Counted from the stretch's first letter, positions 11,225 to 23,584 are shown. The stretch: DNA of 64,000 bases from Dryomyza anilis (GCA_951804985.1 OX638132.1:89532696-89596695); one strand, 5' to 3'. Notes: generated by a model not told the origin, from the letters alone. A program made the numbers and translations.

Positions 11225-12010
11225 ATGTCCAAAAGCATATGTAAACTTATGTAGTTATTTTTATATGGCAAATAAATACATAATCTGACAGCATTTCTAT
11301 ACACAATTTGTATACATTTGTATTAAAAACCCAAAAAATACAGCGAGAAACTCAATTAGTTGGCATCACTATGTAGCCTTCTTCATTTACCCCTTTAGGT
11401 CAAAATATGTAGTTATTTTTGTATGGATAATAAGTACATAATTTGGCCGCATTTCTATGCAAAAATTAAATTTATTTATATTAAGAAACCAAAAAGATTA
11501 AGGGAAACTCAATTAGTTGGCATCACTATGTAGTCCTCTCTCATTTACTCCTTTAGGTCAAAATATGTAGTTATTTTTGTATGGAAAATAAGTACATAAT
11601 TTGACAGCATTTCTATACAATATTTGAATACATTTGTATTAAAAAAACCGAAAAGATTCAGCAAGAAACTCAATTAGTTGGCTTCACAATATAGGCTTCT
11701 TTTATTCCTTTAGGTCAAATGATGTAGTTATGTTTGTATGGAAAATAAGTACGTAATTTGACAGCCTTTCTATACAAAATTTGAATACATTTGTATTAAA
11801 AAAACCGAAAAGATTTAGCAAGAAACTCAATTAGTTGGCATCACAATATAGGCTTCTCGCATTTATTCCTTTAGGTCAAATGATGTAGTTATTTTTGTAT
11901 GGAAATAAGTACATAATTTGACAGCATTAAAAAAACCAAAAAGTTTCAGCGAGAAGCTCAATTAGTTGGCATCTCTATGTAGTCCTCTCTCATTAACTCG
12001 TTTCGGTTAG
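11225..12010 (+). repeat. Tandem array of about 158-bp units, five copies
   Basis: The word ATGTAGTTAT recurs at 11249, 11407, 11565, 11722 and 11883, giving spacings of 158, 158, 157 and 161. Each unit contains in order: TTTGTATGGAAAATAAGTAC, ATAATTTGACAGCATTTCTA, ACATTTGTATTAAAAAAACC, AACTCAATTAGTTGGCATCA, and a CTCATTTACTCCTTTAGGTC linker. The last unit has lost about 40 bases after GACAGCATT. The middle copies are the most alike. The unit is close to nucleosome-repeat length, typical of a small satellite or expanded local duplication. Confidence 0.9.
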
Positions 12011-14014
12011 ATGCGTGGGTCTGCTTGGATTTATTTTTATACATCTGTCGCAGTCATCCATCGTGTACAAAAAAAAAACAACAAAAACACAGTTTTTTGC
12101 TATATGCAGCCAACGAATTCGTTCATACCTTTAACACGAGCGACCTTTCGTAATACGTTCGTCGTTTACCCACACAAATTTCAAATAATTAAATGAAAAA
12201 CAAAAAACAATACAGTAGAACAATATGTAGATAAAGAATTTTCAATACATGGTGTAGTCAAATTAAGTAAAATAAATACAAATGTATTTAAAAACTAACA
12301 AAATGTCGTAGACCTACAGTTTTTCAAAACAAAGACATAAATGTACTAAAATATTTGTATCTAAAGTACAATAAATACCGAATGTATTAAAACTCAATTG
12401 TAGAAATTTCTCTAAACATTCTTAGGATGTTTAACTGATCTTAGAAGTCTCGCATTATTGTTGAATTGTACGATATACAAAATATATAGATTCTTTTTAA
12501 TTCTTAGTACCATCAATTTTTCCCAGTTAGCATTTTCCTGTACTTTAACAACGTACCATGCCGCACATGTACCTCTCGACATGCGGCCTTGTTTTCATTG
12601 AAATTAATTGCATGCATGCCAAATAAACTTGTACCTATCGCAAAAAAAGGTACCCCGACTACAAAGTAGTCCAGAAAGCAGACGTAGGTGGTCGTTGGCA
12701 GACCAACATAAAATAAATCTAAAAAAAATTTAGTAGATTTCAAAAGAAAAACCAAAACAGCAAAACATTTATCATTCAATTTGAATATGCGCTAAATGCT
12801 TCGAAAAGCATTTCTTATTGGAAATAATGATGTTTGACATTGTCATCATCATTGCTGTCAGAGCATTGACAATGAGGATGATGATGATGTTATTGTTGTC
12901 GACGTTGCAACAGCAACCAGCAGTAGTTGTACTTTTGGTGATAAAGCGATAAAAACTCAGAACCGATGACAAGTAATGACAACAAGAGCCACGTTTTAAG
13001 AGGAACTTCAATCAGCGCAGAAAAATATTTACCAACGACATGCAGAGAGTTAAAGGGACACGGGACACGGAAAATCAGGACAGAAGACAGAAATTTGGAC
13101 AGACAGTTCTTACAGAAGCCCCCCCAGTTGCCAGTCAAGTCAAGAATGCACTAAATGATTCAAGTACAAACTTGGAACTGATCCAAACTTAAAATTGAAG
13201 ACATAAACTTCACACATATTACCTACTTGGTTACTTGGTATATAGCAGGGCGTAGTGTAAAATATAGCATGAAGTACAGTGTATAAAGTAACTTGGAAAT
13301 TTGTCGAATGATGAGGGGGAATCTAAAAATATAAACGGAGACCCCACCTTAAGTTGGCATGAAAAACGCAAAAGAAGTTGTCTGAGGTTAATTGCAATTG
13401 GAGTGGAAAACTGATGTTGTTTTTGGTTTTGTTGTTGTTGTTGTTGGTATAATAGTTGTCTTTGGTGGGTGCCTGTCTGTGCTGTTACTGCTGCTTTTGC
13501 TGCTCCATTGATTGGGTTCAATTCCTCTTTTACCACGTTTTCTTGTAGCGTACTTCGCACAATCATTTGATCTACAATATTTTTGATTGGTTTAGTTCAT
13601 GTTGCAGCGAACGGTTTAATTGTTCATTAGCATATCGTGATGAAGAAATACAAAATACAGGGTCTTAAGACCTTAAGGGGCCACCCTTGGCACCTATATT
13701 AGGGCGCACATTAAATAAACTTTGGAAGATTTTTTTTTTTTGTTTATGGTATAAATAATTGTAATTATAGGCTTGTAGAATCAAATTTTTTATATATGTA
13801 GTAAATCTGGAAAGTTCAAAATTTTGCAAAACTATTAAATATTTGAGTAGCAGATAACCTTTTTAACAAAAAAAAATTAATGACAAACAAATGTTACTAA
13901 AAAATCATTTATTCAAATTCATCTTTATTCCCTCATTCTTGCAAAATTTTAATAAAACTGAGAAAAATGTGACCGAAAATTAAATTTTCCATTTCTCAGT
14001 TCTGTATACAACAT
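12011..14014. other. Non-coding; GATGATGATG and GTTGTTGTTG tracts
   Basis: GATGATGATG lies at about 12875-12890 and a GTTGTTGTTGTTGTTG run at 13430-13446. The frames at 12513-12779 (minus) and 13231-13566 (minus, Gln-rich) have no recognisable domain. At 13665-13700 the palindromic word GGTCTTAAGACC occurs. Nothing supports an exon. Confidence 0.5.
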
Positions 14015-14477
14015 CCCTAGTAGAAATTTTGGTAGGGCCATGCTCATGAACTGATCATGTCATTATTTGAGATGATCGGGAAATGACGAGGCCCACGATG
14101 TCCTTGTAACGCAGTGTCCACTCCTGATCATATACTCACCTCAGGCAATGATCATGTACTGATGGGTAATTCCCCATATCATTATTTATCTGACCATTGC
14201 CTTGTTAAAACATGAGCATACGAAAGCACTACAAATACCCGATGAAATAAAATATAATACCTCATTGAAACCTTATCATTGCCCGATGAACATTTCTTTA
14301 TGAGGAACAACTAATGTAGCTTTGATCGGGACCATTGGCTGTTTAGATAATGTAAACCCTGCTATGGTGAGCATGATAAGGGCATGACAAGGCAATGATC
14401 ATATTTGCTCTAATAGGGGTTACCTGACGAAACCTCGATCATTTCCCGATGGCGCATCGGGCAAATTTCCACTAGGG
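14015..14477 (+). mobile_element. CCCTAG-ended MITE, copy 1 (diverged), 463 bp
   Basis: It starts CCCTAGTAGAAATTTT and ends AAATTTCCACTAGGG, an inverted repeat of about 15 bp. It is flanked by AT on both sides (14013-14014 and 14478-14479), a 2-bp duplication. The interior is full of GATCGGG/CCCGAT and TGATCATG words in both orientations. No open frame. Three near-identical shorter copies lie at 26294, 27713 and 58120. This copy is longer and more diverged, so it is the oldest of the four. Confidence 0.88.
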
Positions 14478-15640
14478 ATGGGCATATTTTAAGATGTGAC
14501 CCTTAAAAATTAAACAAATTAGGGTTGCAATATATACTCAATTCCATAATGACTTTAAGCACCCATTGTGGTTAAGTATTCCCTTATTTACAACTTAACC
14601 CTTATAATTTGAATTTTGTTCCCTACTTCATTTTATAGCGCTACGCTTCCTTATTGTTACTACTTACTACCCACTGTTTTTATTATTATTTTTTCTCCGT
14701 TTGATTTTTATTTTCGATCACTTTTCGATTCACTGCAATATTATTTCAGCGCCTCTTTTGTTTTGCAATTGCCTTTTATAGTTTTTTTTTCTTTAGTCCA
14801 CAGTACCGATTTTTATTTCTATTTGGTATTTTTTGAAATTTTAGTTTTCTTTTATTGCTCATTTTCATTTGCAGTTGACTGCTTAATTGCTGTTCAATAC
14901 GGGTTTTCCAGCAATTAAGGTCTACGATCATGGTGGTAATTTTTGTACCATAGAGTTTTTCCTCACTACTACTATTTTGGCTGCCTGTTTAAAGTTAACA
15001 AATTTTAATTGTATTCGAAAAACGAAAACAGAAATTTCATTTGTGTGTTGTTTGTAGGGGTAAAAATGCTGCAGTCCTTGTATTTTCCCGCATTATAAAA
15101 TGTTTGAGGCAACAATAGACAGCAGCTAGCAGTGAAATGAATGCGCTTTTGGCGTGGAAAACACTTGAAAAAGGCTACCTGCAGGTCATGTTTTTATTTC
15201 TTTTTCGTGCTGTTTTTGTCTGTCTGCATATATTAGGGATCGAACGTTCGTATACTAGATATGTTTACCCTAAATGTGTCAAAAGGTTTTTATTTTCTCG
15301 TAAAAATCATTGAATTAATGAGGAGTGCTGACTTTTTGACTGACGGATCGTGTGAGTTTTTCCGCATTTTCACTGCAGATTATTCTTCGGGGATCATGAA
15401 AGGGAGATACGTAGATTTTTTCTTTTTCATATTTGTCTGTAGAATGTTTTGTTTTCGTAGAGTTTCGTATTTTTAATATTTGTTTGCGATAGTTTTATTT
15501 AAATGTGTTGTTTTTATTGAACATGTTTTATAGTAATTTCTAAAAGAGTATTTTATACAAATCAGGTACCTTTCCTATAAGTTTTAATAAAGATTTGCGT
15601 TCTAATTATAGCCTACAGTAAAAGTGAAAGAGTATATTCA
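14478..15640. other. T-rich non-coding stretch
   Basis: The 100-codon frame at 14616-14918 is Phe/Tyr/Leu-rich, the by-product of T-rich DNA. No family match and no exon signal. Confidence 0.5.
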
Positions 15641-15850
15641 TTTTGCTGATCTGTTTGCAATATGGTATTGAACAGCGTGAGTTTCTGTGTCGATATAGCG
15701 ATGTCCGTCTGTCTGTATATCTGTTGAAATCACGTTTACAATACAACTAAAAGAACTATATCATTGATACTCGGAAGTTCGATTACTTATATACCTAAGC
15801 TATTGGGTATGACACATGAGCATTATCGGTCGATTGTGATCTGTGACCCG
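15641..15850 (+). repeat. Dispersed fly-type repeat with CGATGTCCGTCTGTCTGT core
   Basis: The stretch with CGATATAGCGATGTCCGTCT, GTTGAAATCACG and a following TATATACCTAAGC resembles a dispersed intergenic repeat I recall from fly genomes. There is only one copy in this window, so the boundaries and class are unknown. Confidence 0.35.
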
Positions 15851-16489
15851 ACCAATTACACTATTCAACACGATTTTTACTATGAATAACCCAAACGTCA
15901 ATTCTATATAATTCGCTGGTGCTGAGTTGGACTGCATACTCTGTTTTTTTCTATTACGTAACGTTTTTGAGAAAATTGCAAAATTGAAAAAAGCCGTTCT
16001 CACCCACTACTTAGAACAAAAAAAAAAATAAAGTTCTGTGGAAAAATAATTTAACAAAGAAACTTAAATGCAATTTTACTTCCAATTGTATAGACTAATT
16101 TTAATATATTAAAAAATGATAATATTCCAATACGTTTTTTTGATAATTAGATCTAAGCTCGAAACTTTTTGATTTGTTTATACTATTTTTTTATCATTTA
16201 GAATTTTATAATTAACAAAAAAAAAAAATTATGCTTATCTAGAGCATAGTCCAAACTAACTATCACAACTATAAAATTTTTACTAATTGATCCAATTTTT
16301 GAAATATTTCTTGATAACTTTATTTCGGTACCCTTTTATATAATCAATTTTCAGTACAAAATACTAGTGCACCTAATCTGAAAATTACAATACTTCTTTT
16401 TTTAAGTATGCTTATTCTTTTTGCATACTCATTTTTTTCCTTTTCGGATAAAAACGGCTATTTTTCAGTAATTTGTATGTAAAATATAC

Positions 16490-16945
16490 AGGCATTTTTA
16501 ATTTTAATAGTTTTTAACGTAAACTGTGTTGAATGAGCATATTTTGAAAATGAGAACCGATACTAAAAAGTTTGCAATTTTCAGTATTATTTTGAACTAT
16601 GCTCTGTACAACATAAATTTATTTTCTTATTTATCATTTGATTCACAATGCTAAAAAAATCGTTCAAAAATAGTATACAAAAAAAAATATTTTTCGAGTT
16701 CCGATTCAAATATCTGAAAAACCTATCGGAATAATAGTATTTATTGACATATTTTAATTAGTCTTGACAATTGTAAGAAAAATTGCGTTTACAGTTTTTT
16801 GGAAAACTGGTTGTGTAAGGGACTGTATTTTTTTAAATCTAAAAAGTGACTGAAAATAGCATAAAAATTCGAGAGCTATTTTCTTGAACACATTACGTAT
16901 TAGAAAAATACTGAGTATGCAGTTAAAATCATCAACCAAGAATTA
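16490..16945 (+). repeat. Dispersed repeat family R, copy 1
   Basis: It shares an ordered series of blocks with 35860-36925 and 41265-41710: GAGCATATTTTGAAAATGAG, AACTATGCTCTGTACAAC, CTTATTTATCATTTGAT, AACCTATCGGAATAAT, TTTTTTGGAAAACTGGTTGT, and a closing AAAATACTGAGTATGCAG. Related words in inverted orientation (AGCATAGTCCAAACTAACTA at about 16243) suggest that a foldback arm lies upstream at 16190-16320. No coding potential. Confidence 0.65.
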
Positions 16946-17421
16946 TATAGAATTGGTATATGGGATGTCCATCGTAAATTTTTTTTTCACGTTTTGTTAA
17001 GTGGTGTTACATGTTCAAATATCTCAAATAAAACTTTTTATAAAATGAACGCTTTTATTTTTTATAACAGTTTATAACTTTTAGAATTCTTACGAACGTT
17101 GAAATTTCCCTTAAATTATTTTATAGATTTTAAGTTTTATTTATCAGTTAGTTTAAATATTAAAAGTTGTTATTCTTCTACCTACTTTCATAATATTAAG
17201 TTTTAATATTATTTACGGAACAATAAAAAATTGCTCACCTTACAAAAAAGCAGAAATAAAACCTTTTTGTAATCTAACACCAACTGTGTTGCTTTAAAAC
17301 GACAATAAGAAGAAATTGCATTAATAAACCTTGACTTAATTATGTGCCATTTTTTTTTTTCATTTATTGTCACGCTGCATGGCGCTATATGAGCCCATCT
17401 TTATTTAGAACAATTGACTCA

Positions 17422-17712
17422 CCTACATAGAAAAAAAATTCGACGTAAATATAGCAACCGATATTAATTGCATTAATCAGTTCAGCAATGAAATTCAGTA
17501 ATACAGTTAAAACATTGGCTATTCGTTGTTAAATCAGCAATTGCGTTTGCTGCATTGACGTAGAAATATTCATATTAGCAAACGTAATTGCTGATCGAAC
17601 GAATAATAGCAAATGTTTTCATTAACTTACTGAATTTCATTGCTGTACTGATTAATGCATTCAAATAATATCGGTTGCTATATTTACGTTGATTATATAT
17701 TTCTCTGTAGAA
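17422..17712. mobile_element. Foldback element with long inverted repeats, about 290 bp
   Basis: Arms of about 120 bases face each other. Left to right the left arm has CTACATAGAAA, ACGTAAATATAGCAACCGAT, GCATTAATCAGTTCAGCAAT, GAAATTCAGTAA and CAGCAATTGCGTTTGCT. The right arm carries their reverse complements, ending TTTCTCTGTAG. Only about 30-40 bases lie between the arms. Mismatches and small indels show age. No other copy in the window, and the target-site duplication is unclear. Confidence 0.8.
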
Positions 17713-18467
17713 TAGTGACTGTTACTGACTGAGGCAACAACACACTGAGTTAAACTTCTATAAAAGAATTCATTCAGTTAGTTCTGTGGTATAAACCATT
17801 TCTTTATAACGAATTATTGCAAAATTTAATTTCAGTTGTCATTGTCAAATTCTTTACGATAATAAAAATAAATACAACCGCATTGGATTCCACGACTTTT
17901 CCACAAAATCAGCGAAATATAGGTGCGCTATCTATAAAAAAAAAACTTTTACGTAAATTAAAAAGTTACAAGTTTTATTATAAATGATAATAAATGTTTT
18001 CTTTATTTGAATTATTATCAGAATCTTTATTGTTAGTTATATTTGAAGGTTAGAAAGTAATAAACTTTTTATATTAGGATACATTTTTCGTATTCTAAAA
18101 AATGTATATTCATTACAGATTGATTTAAAAACAATTCTTGATATAGCTTATTTGTTTAAAATGATTGGTTTGAGAATAACTTTACTTAGTATCAAAAATG
18201 AAGTACTTAATTCAGAAATTTTATATTTAAAACCAGTATTTGTTATAAAGGAACTATATAATAAACCTTTAGAAAAAAATATAGCATCAGTACACACAAA
18301 AAAATATCTACTAACAACCAGTATACATCATATTGATGAATTCATTCATTGAATTTTAAATCGTATTTTTTAAATGTTTTTCATTTTCAATATTTTTTTT
18401 AACATAAAATTTTAAACTTAAATGTAAAATGTAAAATTTACCATTTATGTATTTATAATTATTATAT
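17713..18467. other. AT-rich stretch, no gene
   Basis: No coding or repeat boundary seen. The words ACATCATATTGATGAATT at 18325 recur in variant form at 19546, 26953 and 27119. Confidence 0.5.
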
Positions 18468-19483
18468 CGTCACTATCATGCCAAAGGGGTGAATGTGCAA
18501 ATTTTGACATTTGCGTTTTTTTACATTTTTGAATGTAGTTTATCCTCAAATATGCTGTGCCAAAATCGCGTGTCATTTTGTTGTATATTTCTAGCCACAA
18601 AAGACAAAACCATAAGGGCGAATTTGAAAAATTTAAAATCTTGTCATGCCAAAAGGGCGAATCTTTTAGATTTTTCCTCATTACTTTTTATTGATATAAG
18701 ATAAAATAGTGGTGTAAAGGAATTTATTATTTGTTTTCAAAGCTCCTATCGATCTGCATTATTAATTAAAAATATTTTGCGAAACATTAATTTGCCATTT
18801 GTAATTTGCAGGAAAAAATGTTTGGCAAAATCTTTCTAATTAATGATGCAGATTGATAGGTCCTTTGGAAACAAACAATAATTGTCTTTACATCACTAAT
18901 TTATCTTGTACCATTAAAGAGTTATAGCAAAAATTAAAAGATTTGGCATGACAAGATTTTCAATTTTTCCAATTTCTTCGTGTTTTTGCTATAATTTTTT
19001 ATTGGTGCAAGTTATAATAGTGGTGTTGAGGTATTAATTGTTTGTTTTTAAAGCACCTCTCGAACTGCATCATTATTTAAAAATATTTTGCCGAACACTT
19101 TGCTTGCAATTAACAAATGGCAAAATAATGTTTGACAAAATATTTTTAATTAATTATGCCAATAGATAGGTGCTTTAAAAACAGACAATTAATGCCTCTA
19201 CATTACTATTTTATCTTGCGCTAATAAAAAGTTATAGCATAAAAAACAAAAATATATGCGTTTTGATCTGGATATAGCCTCACAAAATCCGTATTTATAA
19301 TTTAGTAGGTTGTCCAAATCTAAAGATATTTAATATACGTTATAATAATTGACGAATAAACTAAAATAACTGAAAAAATTGAAAAAAATAAAAATTTTAG
19401 TAATTTTTAAAGCACATCAAACTTTAAAACTTGATTTCCCAACATTTTTAAAAATGCACATACGCCCCTTTGCCCACGATATG
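18468..19483. mobile_element. About 1-kb inverted-repeat element with two internal foldback units
   Basis: The left end, TGCCAAAGGGGTGAATGTGC (18479-18498), is matched in inverted form at the right end by GCACATACGCCCCTTTGCCC (19455-19474). Inside are two tandem foldback units of about 220 bases (18690-18915 and 19010-19215). Each has a left arm with TTTGTTTT(C/T)AAAGC and CTGCAT(T/C)ATTA, and a right arm with its reverse complement. The words GTCATGCCAAAAGGGCGAAT (18643-18662) and GGCATGACAAGATTTTCAA (18945) repeat the terminal motif inside. No transposase remains. Confidence 0.6.
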
Positions 19484-20180
19484 TTTTATAATATTTAATT
19501 TCTAATTATGCAAAGCCTGCATTTCATCATATTATAAACAAGTGTACATCATATTAATGAATTTTGTTCATCGCACGATATTTTTTTAAATATCAAAAAT
19601 TTTATAAGAATTATAAATACATGAAAAAAGGGGAGACACTTAAATAATTAAAATGTCAATTTCAGTGGGTAATATTTTCTAAAAATGCAACACATTTAGT
19701 TTAAAAAAAAACTTTTTAAATAACTAAAACCATAGAAATAGAGCATAACACGACAAAAATTTAGAAATTAAAATTTTCAATTTGGAAAACTCGATTTTCT
19801 TTTTCAACAAAAATTTCCGAAATTAATACGGTATGTTTTGAATTTCAAATGAAATGTTTGAAAGCCATTATGAATTCATACCGAATTTAAATAAAGGGTT
19901 TTCTTTAATTTCAAATAGAATTTCTAAATTACTTCATTGATTATGTTTGGCATTTTAAATACTATTTTTAAAATTTTATTTTTCGGAATTTCATATAAAT
20001 TTCAAATTTCCATTGTATTTTTTTTAAATTATGCTTTAAAATATTGCAAAAAAATTAAACTCCTATATATTATTAAATTACATAAAAAGCTAGTTTCAGT
20101 TGTAGCAAGTAACATTTTTCTTGATACGAGTGAAAATTTATTTAATTGCAGTCAAGCCAATATTTATCTTGATTTCAACA
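19484..20180. other. AT-rich stretch, no gene
   Basis: Only short AT-rich frames are present. The 87-codon frame at 19937-20200 is Ile/Phe/Lys-rich and has no recognisable domain. Confidence 0.5.
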
Positions 20181-20204
20181 CTTTATTTGCCAACGTATAG
20201 CAAT

Positions 20205-20335
20205 CGAAAGAAAGAAAGACAGACAGATAGATAGATTGGCAGACAAATAGTCAAGCGGACAGACAGACAAATTGAATGGACATACAGCAGCATGACAGCG
20301 CAATAGACAGTCAGACAGACAGCAATGCAGACAGC
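20205..20335 (+). repeat. Degenerate GACA/GATA microsatellite
   Basis: AAGAAAGACAGACAGATAGA opens the tract, followed by interrupted ACAGACAGACA runs up to about 20335. The antisense frame reads as repeats of LSVCL and is not a gene. Confidence 0.8.
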
Positions 20336-20379
20336 CATTTGGAAAATATATCGGCGCATATGGTGCTGGACATGCAAAT

Positions 20380-20660
20380 GATGCTGTGCATGCGAAAAAA
20401 AGACGACTTAATCAAGTAGCTGTTAAAAATCGCCAAACAGCGACGGCAGCAGCAGCAACAATAATAGCAACAAATTTGCACATCACAACAACAACAACAA
20501 CAGCAATATTGTTGCCAATTGTGCAACTGATAAAAAATGTGGCCAAAAAGCTGACTATGGTTGGGCTGTTGACTGGCTGCGACTTCATGGAGATATCGCA
20601 TTGAAATTTTGCATTTGTGGATTTATTGTTGTTTTAAGTTGCTGCTGCTGCTGTTGCAGT
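20380..20660 (+). repeat. CAG/CAA triplet tracts
   Basis: CAGCAGCAGCAACAATAATA near 20448, CAACAACAACAACAACAGC near 20487 and TGCTGCTGCTGCTGTTGCAG near 20640 flank an otherwise unremarkable stretch. Cys- or Thr-rich frames over these tracts follow from the triplets. Confidence 0.7.
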
Positions 20661-21360
20661 TTCCTTGATCTACAGTTACGCGCCAATATGTCTGCCAAGA
20701 TATGCGCGCCAAGATACGCCAAAAACAAAAACACAATCAATGCGCGATATCTCGCGCACTATCGCAATATCGCATCGGTTGTAACGCCAGCGCACTATGG
20801 CTTCCGTGGCTATCGCGTCTACGGAGACACTGTAAGCTACAGCGTCTAAAAAGACTACAGCGACTACTAAGTTGACTATAGATGCTAGTATAGTCAATAG
20901 TGAGTGAGACTATATTATCAGTGTCTTTGAAGCCTTCAATAGACCATGATTCGTTTTTAATATAGACACGTTTAAACGGTTATTGACGTATTACCCTACC
21001 TTGAACATCAACAACAACAACAAGAAAAATAACACTCATGATTATGCATTGTAAATGTGAAATATTTATCAGACATGTGGCGGCTACTAGTTGTAACAAC
21101 GCCTTAAAATTTGTTTTTTTTTTTTTGTTAGTAGTTTTTGTGTGGGTAGTTTTAGGCCTGACCGACCATCAGTCAATATATGATCTAGCCTGTTATAATA
21201 TGCAAATTTTACAAAACTTGTGAAATGTTTACATCGAAAAGTCTACAATAGCTACTATGTTACAACATGTAATATTTACATTAAGAGAAAGAATTATTTT
21301 TAAATCAAGTAGTGTTCGTTGTTGCTTTATAGCATTACCAAAAGTTTCTTGATATGAACC
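20661..21360. other. CGC/GCGA-rich patch and unassigned DNA
   Basis: 20690-20900 is locally richer in G and C, with GCGCGATATCTCGCGC, a palindrome at 20741-20756, and CTACAGCG words. The 82-codon frame ending at 20849 starts with a hydrophobic Cys-run from the triplet tract and then reads through this patch. I do not recognise it, and a minus-strand frame is open over the same bases. 20950-21360 shows nothing. Confidence 0.35.
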
Positions 21361-21365
21361 CTTAA

Positions 21366-21760
21366 ATGCTGCCCACTGGTTCCGCCAGGAACCAACGGAT
21401 GAAAATCCAAACTTTATTCAACGAATTTTATTTAATCTTCCCGCTTCGACTTTAATATGTTTATTGATCCAAGCGCCACTGTTTGCACCGATTCCCGTTT
21501 GAAACAAACTTCATTGCCGGCTGTATGTCCAGTAAGGGCAACCAACCTCAAGAAATTTTACTTTTGTAAAATTGCATACTTTCAAAAAATTATTATTGTG
21601 GTAAATTTGTCGAAATCAAAGCTAAAAAAAATATTGTCGTGATCGCTGTAGTATCTAGAAGCTATTGTAAGCGTTTGAAATAAATGTAATTTTTTATTTT
21701 AGTGGATTTTTTCGAATTTTTGGTTGGTTCTTTGCGGAACCATCAGGCACCGGGAGTTAA
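21366..21760. mobile_element. Possible TTAA-flanked element with hairpin-containing ends
   Basis: The left end has TGCCCACTGGTTCCGCCAGG followed by AACCAACG. The right end has, in inverted orientation, GGTTCTTTGCGGAACCATCA then GGCACCGGGAG. TTAA precedes the left end (21362-21365) and follows the right end (21756-21759), as in piggyBac- or Kolobok-type insertions. Each end contains its own palindrome, TGGTTCC..GGAACCA. A third copy of the motif, alone, is at 22066-22100. The interior of about 330 bases has no transposase. Confidence 0.4.
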
Positions 21761-22499
21761 AAATTGAGCATATGTGAAATTCTATAGAAACGTTTTGTAA
21801 TGTTTCTTTTTTAAGTTTGTTGTTTACAAACTACAGAATTCCTGATTTTCGAACAGAATAAGTGCTTGGAAATAATGGGGTGAATATGACATCAACAATG
21901 GCCGGAGTGAATCCATAAAAAAGAACTGTTTCATCAAAACAAATCACAAATATTCATTCTATTATGCTTTTTTTTACATTTTCCACGATTTTTCATAATA
22001 CATTTTCTTGACTTTTGCTTCAAAAATTCTTAAGTACAAAATGCACTTTTTCAATTTTGAAATCCGGGTGCCCAATGATTCCGCAAGGAACCAACGAGTA
22101 ATTTTTGATCTGGTTCAAGTAAGTAACACCAATGAGCAACGTCGTAGAACAAATGTTGTTCAGAATCACGAGTTCTATAACATACATTTTTTTCAGCTTA
22201 ATAAAAAAAGGGTTAATAAAAGGGTTAAGAAAGTTCAAAAATGTAAAAATCATTTCGTTATACAGAACTATACGTAACTGTCTACTAGTTTCAGAAACTT
22301 TATATAAAAAACTATAAAAATACACAAGAAATAATATTCCTGATTATAAAATAAGGTGCAAAAAATGCTCAAAATAATCTTCTTGATTACAAAACATTTC
22401 TTTCTAACATTTCAAATAACTAACCTTTCAATTATTTCTAATTAATCCAGTTTCCAGGTCTAAAATACTTTGTTATGACAAAGGGAAACCGAAGAATTA

Positions 22500-22745
22500 A
22501 GGGAAACTTGATTCTAGAATATAAATTCTTGATAATTTTTGCAGTAAACATATATTATTTGAAAGTTATCGGTCTCTTATAATGTGAAAAGTTTGCGAAA
22601 GATTATTATTATGATTAATAACCAATAGATATAGTAAAAAATAAATCAAAGCTTTTATCCAGCAGTATATGTGATTTTTCAAATGAATACCACGACTCTA
22701 AGTATTCCGAAAATGTTTCTGCATTAAAGACAATGTTTTACCGAA
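22500..22745 (+). repeat. Direct duplication, copy A (partner 23585-23830)
   Basis: It shares ordered words with 23585-23830: GATTCTAGAATATAAATTCTTG, here broken by small changes, then GCAGTAAACATATAT, ATTATTATTATGATTAATAACC, TTTATCCAGCAGTATATGTG, AATGAATACCACGACTCT and TTAAAGACAATG. The separation of about 1085 bases includes the TA-flanked element at 22836-23238. Confidence 0.75.
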
Positions 22746-22835
22746 AACAGCATTTAATTTTTAACGTTATTATTCAACATTTCTGAACAATGCTGAAGAA
22801 AAAAACAATATGGCAACAATAAATAGAAACATATA

Positions 22836-23238
22836 GTGTATTCGCAGTTTCATGATATTGGTACGACATTGTACGAATACGGCAATTGAACTTTGAGCAC
22901 CACTTTTCTGATTGTTAAAATATTTTGTCTTATAAATGCAGCTGATTCTTATAAAATTAGGATTTTTTGAAATTATCTTAAATATTTCTCGATTTGAAAA
23001 GGAAAACAAATAAATTAACATTTTATGCGCACTATTTATCCTAAATTTCACAATTTTCCTTCATTTCACAAAATGCGACACCAAAAACCATGCCTCAGGG
23101 CTACTCTCAAATACAACAATTGTGTTATTTCACTTTTATAAGGGATGCAACAACAAATTGTTGTTTCAGTGTTATTGTATCGTATATATACTACATGGTA
23201 CGAATACCATACTAAAATACGATAAACTGTGAATACGC
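22836..23238. mobile_element. TA-flanked MITE, 403 bp
   Basis: It begins GTGTATTCGCAGTTT and ends AAACTGTGAATACGC, an inverted repeat of 15 bp with two mismatches. TA is present on both sides (22834-22835 and 23239-23240), as for Tc1/mariner insertions. A second inverted pair inside (TGTACGAATACGG on the left, GGTACGAATACCA on the right) extends the symmetry. No transposase. It lies between the two copies of a direct duplication. Confidence 0.65.
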
Positions 23239-23584
23239 TAATAGTTTCTTGTAAATAACAAGAAATAATACTATTGAACTCAAAACTAGGTTAGTGTTTC
23301 TCTTGAAAGTGATTCTCTTGAATTCAAAACTGAATTTGTTAACTAATAATTTAGTGTATTTATTATTCACTCTTCATCTTTAAGAAATAATATACAATGT
23401 CATTTTTTATACAATTCTTGTTCTTCAAAAATTTAATAAGAAATAATATTCTTGTTTTTAGACCTTACCTTTTTAACAAATGTTAAAGTAAACACGAAGT
23501 GTACTTTTTCAATTTAGAATTTAATTTCTTATTTTTTACACCAAAACAGATTTACGTAGAATCAATATTTTGAAACTATAATTA

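Noticed and set aside
20601..20849. 82-codon frame with a signal-peptide-like start and a Tyr/Gly-rich end.
   Set aside because: The hydrophobic Cys run comes from a CTG tract, an antisense frame is equally open, and nothing similar is known to me.
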